Of a stretch of 17,991 nt of DNA, positions 1 to 6,800 are shown in pieces (positions within the stretch are counted from its first letter, which is position 1; every line of letters begins with the position of its first letter). The notes beneath the pieces are model-generated. The model was not told the origin of the DNA. It saw only the letters and a program-made list of their open reading frames with translations, and did no database searches. The DNA comes from Actinomycetes bacterium (GTDB lineage: Bacteria > Actinomycetota > Actinomycetes > Actinomycetales > Cellulomonadaceae). The position numbers were made by a program, and so were the translations under genes. The DNA lies in NCBI GenBank assembly GCA_023424135.1, contig JAFAEH010000153.1:1-17991 (forward strand). The letters are read 5' to 3'.

Positions 1-220
1 GGCGCGGGCCGCGCGCGACCCGGGGGTGCCGGGGCTCGTCGTGCACCTGGCCCCGCGCGACGGCGACGCCGAGATCGTCGAGCGCGCGCAGGCCGCGGGC
101 ACGCACGTGCTGGTCGTGACGGCCGACCGTGGTCTGCGGGCGCGGGTCGCGGCGATGGCGACGGTCGGCCCCGGCTGGCTCCTGCGCCTGCTCGACGAGC
201 GCATGCCCCCGCCCGGCTGA
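1..220 (+). CDS. NYN/PIN-like domain protein, 3' end only
   Basis: The reading frame is open from the first bases of the window (codons in frame with position 2) to a TGA at 218-220, so only about the last 72 residues of a longer protein are present. The visible part contains a DGDAEIVERA stretch, then VLVVTADRGLRARV, and ends in a GPGWLLRLLDE-type tail. An acidic DGD segment followed by a hydrophobic strand and TADRGLR is typical of the C-terminal half of small NYN/PIN-fold nuclease-like proteins of actinobacteria, where the acidic residues would belong to the metal site. The family call is inferred from these motifs. The N-terminal half is missing, so activity cannot be judged. An internal ATG at 26 is open but is not needed as a start. 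Confidence 0.5.
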   Translation, partial: ARAARDPGVPGLVVHLAPRDGDAEIVERAQAAGTHVLVVTADRGLRARVAAMATVGPGWLLRLLDERMPPPG

Positions 221-265
221 CGACCCGCGGCGTGAAGAACGCCGTGACTTCTTGTCGACAGGCTG

Positions 266-295
266 CTGACAGCGTGGTGGTCGCGGGGCTAACGT
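266..295 (+). promoter_or_regulatory. Candidate sigma-70-type promoter of the cutinase gene
   Basis: CTGACA at 266-271 (5 of 6 matches to TTGACA) is followed after 18 nt by TAACGT at 290-295, which fits the TAnnnT form of actinobacterial -10 boxes. A start site near 302 would give a leader of about 95 nt before the GTG at 397. This is assigned by eye, with no transcript data. Confidence 0.4.
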
Positions 296-310
296 GGCAT
301 CTGCACAAAG

Positions 311-322
311 CCGACCGGTCGG
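311..322 (+). promoter_or_regulatory. 12-bp perfect palindrome, candidate operator
   Basis: CCGACCGGTCGG is its own reverse complement. It lies 16 nt downstream of the candidate -10 box and 74 nt upstream of the cutinase start, a position where a bound dimer would block initiation or early elongation. Palindromes with ACCGGT cores are common TetR-family operators, but no TetR gene is in the window, so the regulator is unknown. Confidence 0.35.
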
Positions 323-396
323 TATGCACGGAGCACCGCTCCACCACGCCCGCCCCGGAGCACCGGGCCCACGGGCCGACGAGAGGACACACCGTC

Positions 397-1260
397 GTGA
401 CATCTCTGCGTACCCCGCGGCGCGCGCTCGCCGCCGCGATCCTCACCGGCGCCCTGGTCGGCGCCACCGGCGCGCCGTCCCTGGCCGCCAGCCCGTACGA
501 GCGCGGCCCCGCGCCGACCAACGCCTCGATCGAGGCGTCCCGTGGGCCCTTCGCCGTGGCCGACACCCGGGTGTCGTCGCTGGCCTGGGGCTTCGGCGGC
601 GGCACGATCTACTACCCCGTCGACAGGTCCCAGGGGACGTTCGGCGGGGCCGTGATCTCGCCCGGCTACACCGCCGGCGAGTCGTCGATCGCCTGGCTCG
701 GGACACGGCTGGCCTCCCAGGGCTTCGTCGTGTTCACCATCGACACCATCACGCGCTACGACCAGCCCGGTCAGCGGGGTGACCAGCTCCTCGCCGCGGC
801 CGACTACCTCACGCAGCGCAGCGACGCGCGCGACCGCGTCGACGCCGGACGCATCGCCGTGATGGGTCACTCGATGGGCGGTGGCGGCTCGCTCGAGGCG
901 GCCAAGGACCGCCCCGACCTCAAGGCGATCATCCCGATGACGCCGTGGAACCTCGACAAGACGTGGCCCGAGATCACCACGCCGACGCTGATCATCGGCG
1001 CGCAGAGCGACTCGATCGCCCCCGTGGCGACGCACGCCAAGCCGTTCTACGACAACCTGCGGGCCGGTACGCCCAAGACGTACCTCGAGCTGCGCGGGGC
1101 GTCGCACTTCGCGCCCAACGTGTCGAACACGACGATCGCCAGGTACTCGATCTCGTGGCTCAAGCGGTTCGTCGACGACGACGAGCGCTACACCCAGTTC
1201 CTCTGCCCGCCCCCGTCGGGATCGGCGCTCTCGGAGGTCCGCACGACCTGCCCGTTCTGA
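397..1260 (+). CDS. Secreted cutinase / PET-hydrolase-type polyester hydrolase
   Basis: This is a 287-aa alpha/beta hydrolase that should cleave ester bonds in cutin-like or synthetic polyesters outside the cell. I chose the GTG at 397 because GAGAGGA (381-387) is a well-placed ribosome-binding site and the protein then begins with a signal peptide: RTPRR, a hydrophobic stretch 10-24, and probable cleavage after A30 or A31. The mature part closely follows the Thermobifida/Thermomonospora cutinases as I recall them (SPYERGPAPT, FGGGTIYYP, ISPGYT, GHSMGGGGS, TPTLIIGA, RYTQFLCP, TTCPF). The catalytic triad is S159, D205 and H237; oxyanion-hole residues are Y91 and M160. W184 is the substrate-clamp tryptophan and C270-C285 the conserved C-terminal disulfide. 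H213/F217 is the ordinary cutinase pair rather than the Ser/Ile pair of Ideonella PETase, and the second PETase disulfide is absent. The gene is monocistronic, with a strong hairpin after the stop. Family assignment is very secure; PET activity is inferred. Confidence 0.95.
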   Translation: MTSLRTPRRALAAAILTGALVGATGAPSLAASPYERGPAPTNASIEASRGPFAVADTRVSSLAWGFGGGTIYYPVDRSQGTFGGAVISPGYTAGESSIAWLGTRLASQGFVVFTIDTITRYDQPGQRGDQLLAAADYLTQRSDARDRVDAGRIAVMGHSMGGGGSLEAAKDRPDLKAIIPMTPWNLDKTWPEITTPTLIIGAQSDSIAPVATHAKPFYDNLRAGTPKTYLELRGASHFAPNVSNTTIARYSISWLKRFVDDDERYTQFLCPPPSGSALSEVRTTCPF

Positions 1261-1301
1261 CCGGCAGAGCAGGCGTCCCGGCGACCCGCCGGTGACGCCG
1301 G

Positions 1302-1340
1302 AGCGCCCCGCCGCGGCACGACCTGCCGCGGCGGGGCGCT
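1302..1340. terminator. Bidirectional hairpin terminator between convergent genes
   Basis: A perfect 17-bp GC-rich stem (1302-1318 paired with 1324-1340) with a 5-nt loop CGACC lies between the cutinase stop (1260) and the DUF418 stop (1349). There is no T-run on either side, so it would be the U-tract-less type common in high-GC actinobacteria. The symmetry and position suit both transcripts. Confidence 0.8.
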
Positions 1341-1348
1341 GCCGGGTG

Positions 1349-2656
1349 TCAGGCCGTGGCCGGTGCGACCGGTGCCGACGGCGACCGGCGGTACACCATG
1401 CGGCGGTACAGCCACTCGGCCGGGCCTCGACGACCCGCCGCGTCGAGCGCGACGGCGACGGCGACGGTCACCAGCCACACGCCGAGCGCCCACGCGGCGA
1501 CCTGCGCCGTCCCCAGGGACGAGCCGAGGCCACCAGCCCACGGCGCCAGCGGCAGCACGAACAGCACCGACTGCAGCAGGTAGCAGGTGAGCGACCTCGC
1601 GCCCACGGCGCGCAGGGCGCGGGTGGCAGGCCCGAGCGTCGCCGTCGTCGCGCCACGAGCGGCGACCACCCACCCCACGAGCGCGGCGAACGCGACACCG
1701 CCCGCGGCGCCGGTCATCAGGTGGGCCGTCGCGGACCAGAACGCGTCACCGGCCGACGGGGTGCGCAGGCCCGCCACGGCGGACGCGAACGGCACCGCCC
1801 CCACCACGCTCACGGCCAGACCGACGAGCGCCGTGCGGCGCAGCAGCCGCACGTGGTCCGCGGGGCGCTCGAGGATCTCGCGCCGTGCAGCCCACAGCCC
1901 GAGGAGGATCAGGGGCAGCGCGATCACGGCGCCCAGGGGTGCGATGAACACACCGCTCGTGATCCGCACCAGCAGAGCCATGCCGACCGAGTCCGTCGCA
2001 GGCACGTCCAGGGCGCCCTGCGCGCCGAACGAGTCGACGACCAGCACGAGGCTCTCCATCGCGCCGGTGAGCAGGCCGCCCAGGGGCAGCACCAGCGCAG
2101 CGGTGATGAGCAGAGCGCGGTCCGAGGCGCGCACGAACGCGACCGCGAGCAGCCCCGCCAGCCCGTACGCGGCGAGGATGTCACCCTCGAACAGCAGCAC
2201 CAGGTGCACGGCGCCGAAGGCGATCAGCGCCCCCGCGCGGCGCAGCAGGTCCGCCCGGCACGCGGGCCACGGCACCCATGCGGACGCGCGTCGTCGTACG
2301 ACGACGCCGATCCCGTACCCGTACAGCAGCGCGAACATCGGCATCGTGCGGCGGTCGACGAACAACGACACGACGCCGTTCACGACGCGGTCGAGGGTCG
2401 AGGCGTCCACCGGGCGTGAGCCGAGCCCGACCGTGCCACCCGACAGGTGGATCGCCGAGTTCGCGATCGCGATACCGAGCAGCGCGAGCCCGCGCGCGAC
2501 GTCGGGGGCGATCGCGCGACGGTCGGCAGGAACGGGTGCGACGACCGTGGCCGGGGGTGCGACGTACGCCCCGGCGCCCGCGGGGCCGTCGACGTGCGGC
2601 GGAGGAACGGGCGTACCGGTGTGCGACGCGGTGAGGCGTGGACGCGGTGAGCTCAT
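1349..2656 (-). CDS. DUF418 family polytopic membrane protein
   Basis: This is a 435-aa integral membrane protein. After a proline/alanine-rich cytoplasmic tail of about 45 residues comes PDVARGLALLGIAIANS (51-67), the hallmark start of DUF418/YeiB-like proteins. Several hydrophobic helices follow, with the short conserved loop LYGYGIGVVV near 110 and the C-terminal DUF418 block (RALRAVGARSLTCYLLQSVLF onward). The end is basic (RRMVYRRS). Members are common in actinobacteria and resemble acyltransferase-3-type membrane proteins. No substrate is established, so I assign none. The ATG at 2656 gives a full-length protein but has no strong Shine-Dalgarno sequence. The gene converges on the cutinase and is preceded by a 168-nt gap (2657-2824) in which I see no gene. 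Confidence 0.85.
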   Translation of the reverse strand: MSSPRPRLTASHTGTPVPPPHVDGPAGAGAYVAPPATVVAPVPADRRAIAPDVARGLALLGIAIANSAIHLSGGTVGLGSRPVDASTLDRVVNGVVSLFVDRRTMPMFALLYGYGIGVVVRRRASAWVPWPACRADLLRRAGALIAFGAVHLVLLFEGDILAAYGLAGLLAVAFVRASDRALLITAALVLPLGGLLTGAMESLVLVVDSFGAQGALDVPATDSVGMALLVRITSGVFIAPLGAVIALPLILLGLWAARREILERPADHVRLLRRTALVGLAVSVVGAVPFASAVAGLRTPSAGDAFWSATAHLMTGAAGGVAFAALVGWVVAARGATTATLGPATRALRAVGARSLTCYLLQSVLFVLPLAPWAGGLGSSLGTAQVAAWALGVWLVTVAVAVALDAAGRRGPAEWLYRRMVYRRSPSAPVAPATA

Positions 2657-2824
2657 GGCGCGATCGTGTCAGGACCCGCGCTGGGGCCGCGTCGGCCGTG
2701 AGGACGGTCCTCGCGTCCGCCGCGGGACGGAGCCGCAGGCACCGGGGCCACGTCCTTGCGGGCAGCGATGTCGTCGACGGGGCGTCCCTGGTCGTCGGCG
2801 CACGGGCCCGCCGGTGCGCTCGCG

Positions 2825-3397
2825 TCAGCGTGCGGTCTTCGCAGCCGCCTTGGCGGCACGCTTGGTCTCACGCACCTGCGCGAGCGACGTCGCATCGACG
2901 ACGTCCGCGATGGACCGGCGCGCGCCGTCCTCACCGTACGCACCCGCGGCCACGCGCCAGCCGGCGGGGTGCACGCCGCGCTGCTTGCCGAGCAGGGCGA
3001 GGAAGATCCGGGCCTTCTGGTCCCCGAACCCGGGCAGCGCCTTCAGGCGGCGCAGCACCGTCGCACCGTCGGGGTCGCCGTCGCGCCACAGCCGGGTGAC
3101 GTCACCGTCGTACGTGTCCACGACCTGGCGTGCGACCGCCTGGATGCGGCCGGCCATCGAGCCGGGGTAGCGGTGCACGGCGGGCGGCGTCGCGCACAGC
3201 GCCGTGAACTCGTCGGGGTCGGCGTCGGCGATCCGCCGCACGTCCCACCCGCCCATGCGGTCGGCGATCTTCGCCGGACCCGCGAAGGCGGTCTCCATCG
3301 CCACCTGCTGGTCGAGCAGCATCCCGACGAGCAGCGCGAACGGGTCGTCGTCGAGCAGCCGGTCCGCGTCGGTGTCCCCGGTCATCCACAGCGTCAT
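2825..3397 (-). CDS. HhH-GPD-type base excision DNA repair protein
   Basis: This is a 190-aa member of the helix-hairpin-helix GPD glycosylase superfamily, expected to act on damaged bases. Visible blocks are FALLVGMLLDQQVAMETAFAGP (20-41), which matches the first helices of the fold and its conserved QQ, and the helix-hairpin-helix LKALPGFGDQKARI (118-131), which binds DNA backbone. The segment GVHPAGW (141-147) stands where classical enzymes have the V-D-x-H catalytic region. I cannot point to the usual catalytic aspartate with certainty, so the lesion is unassigned. The tail is Lys/Ala-rich (TKRAAKAAAKTAR), probably extra DNA contact. The start at 3397 (MTLWMTGD) fits; an in-frame ATG at 3385 is an alternative. 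The frame stays open far upstream, but that part crosses repeats and is not protein-like. The gene appears monocistronic, with a quadruplex-prone leader. Confidence 0.85.
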   Translation of the reverse strand: MTLWMTGDTDADRLLDDDPFALLVGMLLDQQVAMETAFAGPAKIADRMGGWDVRRIADADPDEFTALCATPPAVHRYPGSMAGRIQAVARQVVDTYDGDVTRLWRDGDPDGATVLRRLKALPGFGDQKARIFLALLGKQRGVHPAGWRVAAGAYGEDGARRSIADVVDATSLAQVRETKRAAKAAAKTAR

Positions 3398-3467
3398 GCG
3401 CCCATCGTCGCGCACGGCGTCGCCGCTGTCGCCCACCCACCCATCGACCCGGCCCGCCCCCACCTCG

Positions 3468-3488
3468 CCCACCCACCCCACCCACCCC
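3468..3488 (-). other. G-quadruplex-forming motif upstream of repair gene
   Basis: The plus strand shows five C-runs of 3-4 bases separated by single A residues. Read on the minus strand, which is the coding strand of the repair gene starting at 3397, this is GGGG-T-GGG-T-GGGG-T-GGG-T-GGG. Single-nucleotide loops are the most stable class of quadruplex. More G-runs flank it (3432-3442 and 3447-3463). It lies 71-91 nt upstream of the start codon, in the promoter or 5' leader. Confidence 0.6.
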
Positions 3489-3538
3489 GCCGACCCGCCT
3501 TGCCCCACCCGTCCGTCCCACTCCCCGAGATACCCCTC

Positions 3539-3600
3539 TGCCGAACTCGGACTTCGGCGGCTTCTGGCGGCCCATGAGCCGCCGAAGTCCGAGTTCGGCA
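3539..3600. repeat. 24-bp perfect inverted repeat (REP-like palindrome)
   Basis: Arms 3539-3562 and 3577-3600 are exact reverse complements (outer end TGCCGAACTCGG, inner end TTCGGCGGCT) around a 14-nt spacer, TCTGGCGGCCCATG. The arms are less GC-rich than their surroundings. The arm length, perfect match and intergenic location suggest a mobile repetitive palindrome such as a REP/BIME unit, or a very stable terminator. No second copy was seen in this window. Confidence 0.7.
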
Positions 3601-3637
3601 CCGGGGAGGCGCGCCGGGGGGAGCGAACGGGTAAGGA

Positions 3638-3679
3638 TGTGGACGAATCGGGCGGGGATCGGGTGGGAGTCGGTAGCCT
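3638..3679 (+). promoter_or_regulatory. Two-box promoter-like element, T7SS ATPase copy
   Basis: TGTGGACGAATCGGG at 3638-3652 is followed by TAGCCT at 3674-3679 (-10-like). The same two boxes with the same 36-nt offset occur at 8305-8346 before the WXG100 gene: 13 of 15 bases match in the first box and 7 of 8 from TAGC onward, while the bases between are largely unrelated. The first box is too far upstream to be a -35, so it may bind an activator. A start near 3686 would place the octamer repeats in the 5' leader. Confidence 0.55.
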
Positions 3680-3682
3680 CGG

Positions 3683-3746
3683 CGCTCCGGTCGTCCGGTC
3701 GTCCGGCGCTCCGGTCGTCCGGTCGTCCGATCGTCCGGCGCTCCGG
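3683..3746. repeat. Octamer tandem repeat, 8 units
   Basis: Eight consecutive 8-bp units alternate between CGCTCCGG and TCGTCCGG, in the order C,T,T,C,T,T*,T,C, where T* is TCGTCCGA. A partial ninth unit follows. The array starts just after the TAGCCT box and ends 106 nt before the ATPase GTG start, so it probably lies in that gene's leader. Copy number could vary by slippage. Confidence 0.8.
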
Positions 3747-3852
3747 TCGTCGCGGGTGGGCCGGGTCGCGTCGGCGGCGGTGTCGCCGCATCGGGAGGAA
3801 CCCTGTCGCGGACGGTGACGACGCGGCTGGTCAGGACGGACGAGGGGGAGCG

Positions 3853-6800
3853 GTGCGGACACGGCTGACCTACCGGCGCGTCGTGCGCGAGCGCGGCGAC
3901 GCGGATGTCGTCGTGACGACCGACGCCGGGGCGAGCGTCGCCGACGTCGCCGACGCGCTCGCGCGGGCCGAGGCTGCGGGCGGCACGAGCGTGACCGGGC
4001 CGGTGACGATCGCGCTCGCCCCGCCCGACGGTGGTGCCCCCCGGGTCCTGCCGCGCCGTGCCGGCCTCGCCGAGGCGGGGCTGCGTGCGGGGTCGACGAT
4101 CGCGCTGACCCCCGCGGACGACGGCGACGCACGCACGGGCGCGGCACCGCAGGACGCGTACGCGCGGCTCACGGTCGTCAGCGGGCCGCAGGCCGGGCTC
4201 GAGGTCGCGCTCCCGCGGGGGACGACGACGGTCGGCCGGGGTCCCGCGTGCGACGTGCGGCTCACCGACCCGATGGTGTCGACGACGCACGCGCGCGTCG
4301 TCGTGGGCGACGTGGTCGAGGTCGTCGACGCCGGCTCGTCGAACGGGGTCGTCATCGGCTGGGGGCGGATCGACCGGGCCACGGTCGGGCCGCGGGACTA
4401 CGTCGTGCTCGGCGACACGATCCTCACGGTCGAGCGGGTACGGCCCGCCGACGCCGCGGGTGACGGTGCGGCCGTCGTCGCGTTCACCCGCTCGCCGCGT
4501 GTCGTGCCCGTGCACCCCGAGCGCACCGTCGAGGCGCCCGCTCCGCCCGAGCCCGCCCGGCCCGGCAGGTTCCCGGTGCTCGCGCTCGCCGCTCCGGTCG
4601 TCCTGGGAGCCGTGCTGTTCGCGGTCATGCAGAACCCGACGACGCTGGTCTTCCTCGCGCTGAGCCCGCTGCTGCTCGTCGCCGGCTGGGTCGACCGGCG
4701 GTTCACCGAGCGTCGTCGGCTGCGCGAGGAGACCGCGCGGTTCCGGGAGTCCCTCGACGCGCTCGAGCAGGACCTCGCGGCGGGCGTCGAGGAGGAGCGT
4801 CGCGTCCGCCTCGGCGAGGTCACCGCGACCTCCCAGGCCGTGCGTGCGGCACGCGACCGCGGGCCCGTGCTGTGGTCGCGCCGTCCCGAGGACGAGGAGT
4901 TTCTCGCGCTGCGCGTCGGGGTGGGCGCGGCGGCGTCGCGCACGACCGTGCGCCTGCCCGCACGCGGCCGGGCGAGCCCCGAGCACTGGGCGCTCGTCGA
5001 GGGGCTGCGGGACCGGTTCGCCGACGTGGACGGCGTGCCGTGCGTCGTGCGGCTGCGGGACGTGGGGTCCGTGGGCGTCGCGGGACCGCGTACGCACGTC
5101 GACGACGTCGCCCGCGCGCTCGTCGCGCAGCTCGTGTGCCTGCACGCGCCGTCCGAGCTGGTCGTCACCGCCGTCGCGTCGTCGTCGAGCCGCGAACGCT
5201 GGGACTGGCTGAAGTGGCTCCCGCACGTCGCGTCCCCGCACAGCCCGCTCCCGGGGCCGCACCTGGCGGCCGACCCGGTCGCGGCCACGGCCGTCGTCAC
5301 GTCGCTCGAGGAGCTCGTCGCGGCCCGGCGCGCGCTCGGCCGCCGGGGTCAGGACGCCGAACCGGCCGTGCTGCTGCTCGTCGAGGACGACGCACCGGCC
5401 GAGCGGGGACGGATCGTGCGCCTGGCGGAGGACGGGCCCGAGGTCGGCGTGCACGTGCTGTGGTGCGCCGCGCGTGTCGAGGCGCTGCCGGCCGCGTGCC
5501 GCGCGTTCGTCGCCGCCGACGACCACGGCGAGCGGCTCGGTCGCACACGCGACGGGCGGTGGGACGACGTGACGTGCGAGCGGCTCGACGTCGCCGGCGC
5601 GGACGACCTCGCCCGGCGGCTCGCGGCCGTCGTCGACGACGGGACGCCCGTGGTGGACGAGTCCGACCTGCCGCGCAGCGTCGGCCTGCTCGCGCTGCTG
5701 GGCGGCGAGGTCGCCGAGGACCCCGAGTCGGTCGTCGAGCGCTGGCACGAGACCGGGTCGGTGCTCACGCGCGTCGGGACCCCGGTGCGTCGGCGCGGTG
5801 ACGCGGGCCTGCGGGCGGTCGTCGGGCAGGGGACGACGGGCGAGTTCGTGCTCGACCTGCGCACGCAGGGGCCGCACGCGCTCGTGGGCGGGACCACCGG
5901 GTCCGGCAAGAGCGAGTTCCTCCAGTCGTGGGTGCTCGGGCTCGCCACGGCGCACAGCCCCGACCGCGTGACGTTCCTGTTCGTCGACTACAAGGGTGGT
6001 GCCGCGTTCGGCGCGTGCGTCGACCTGCCCCACTCCGTCGGGCTCGTCACGGACCTGTCACCGCACCTCGTGCGCCGTGCGCTGGTGTCGTTGCGGGCCG
6101 AGCTGCGCCGTCGTGAGCACGTCCTGGCGGGCAAGGGCGTCAAGGACCTGCTCGCGCTCGAACGCACCGGCGACCCGCAGACGCCGCCGGCGCTCGTCAT
6201 CGTCGTCGACGAGTTCGCGGCGCTCGTCGCCGACGTCCCCGAGTTCGTCGACGGGGTCGTCGACGTCGCGCAGCGCGGTCGGTCGCTGGGGCTGCACCTC
6301 GTGCTCGCGACGCAGCGCCCGGCCGGAGTCATCAAGGACAACCTGCGGGCCAACACGAACCTGCGCGTCGCGCTGCGCATGGCCGACGAGGCGGACTCGA
6401 CCGACGTCCTCGGCACGCCGCTCGCGGCCGGGTTCGACCCCGGTGTGCCTGGCCGGGGGGCCGTGCGCACCGGCCCGGGACGGATCGCGCTGTTCCAGAC
6501 CGGCTACGCGGGCGGCCACGCGCGCGCGGTCGCGCCGCAGCCGTCGGTCACGTTCGAGTCGCTCGAGCTGGGGCCGGGCGAGCCGTGGGACGTGCCGGCG
6601 CCGGCGCAGGCCGCGACCCCCGACGACGACGGGCCGACCGATCTGGAGCGCGTCGTGCGGACCGTCCGTGCGGCCGCGCGGGTCGAGGCTCTGCCGCCCC
6701 CGCGTCGGCCGTGGCTGCCCGAGCTCGGTGCGCTCGTCCCGCTCGAGGAGATCGTCGACCCCGCGCGCCCGGGGATCGCGCTCGGGCTCGTGGACCGTCC

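Larger units (their letters stand above)
3398..3852. other. Gene-free, structure-rich intergenic region
   Basis: About 455 bp between the divergently transcribed repair gene and the T7SS ATPase gene. Open frames cross it on both strands, but their translations are low-complexity Arg/Pro/Ser with repeated blocks and show no domain. It holds the C-run array, the 24-bp inverted repeat, the two-box element and the octamer repeat listed separately. Confidence 0.75.

Noticed and set aside
229..243. Short hairpin GGCGT-GAAGA-ACGCC after the first gene
   Set aside because: A 5-bp stem without a T-run is too weak to call as a terminator.
2657..2824. Possible small gene between the DUF418 and repair genes
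   Set aside because: The open frame on the minus strand gives a Pro/Arg/Ala-rich product, overlaps the repair gene and lacks a convincing start.
3574..3852. In-frame upstream extension of the T7SS ATPase from an ATG at 3574
   Set aside because: The extension starts in the spacer of the 24-bp inverted repeat and runs through the octamer repeat, giving Arg/Ser-rich low-complexity sequence. The GTG at 3853 has a good ribosome-binding site and leads straight into a folded domain.
3394..6033. Very long open frame on the minus strand opposite the ATPase gene
   Set aside because: Long antisense frames are expected opposite G/C-third-position genes. The product is Arg/Asp/Gly-rich without domains, while the plus frame has clear FHA and ATPase motifs. 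The same applies to the minus frame at 6058-8130 and to plus frames opposite the F420 and transporter genes.
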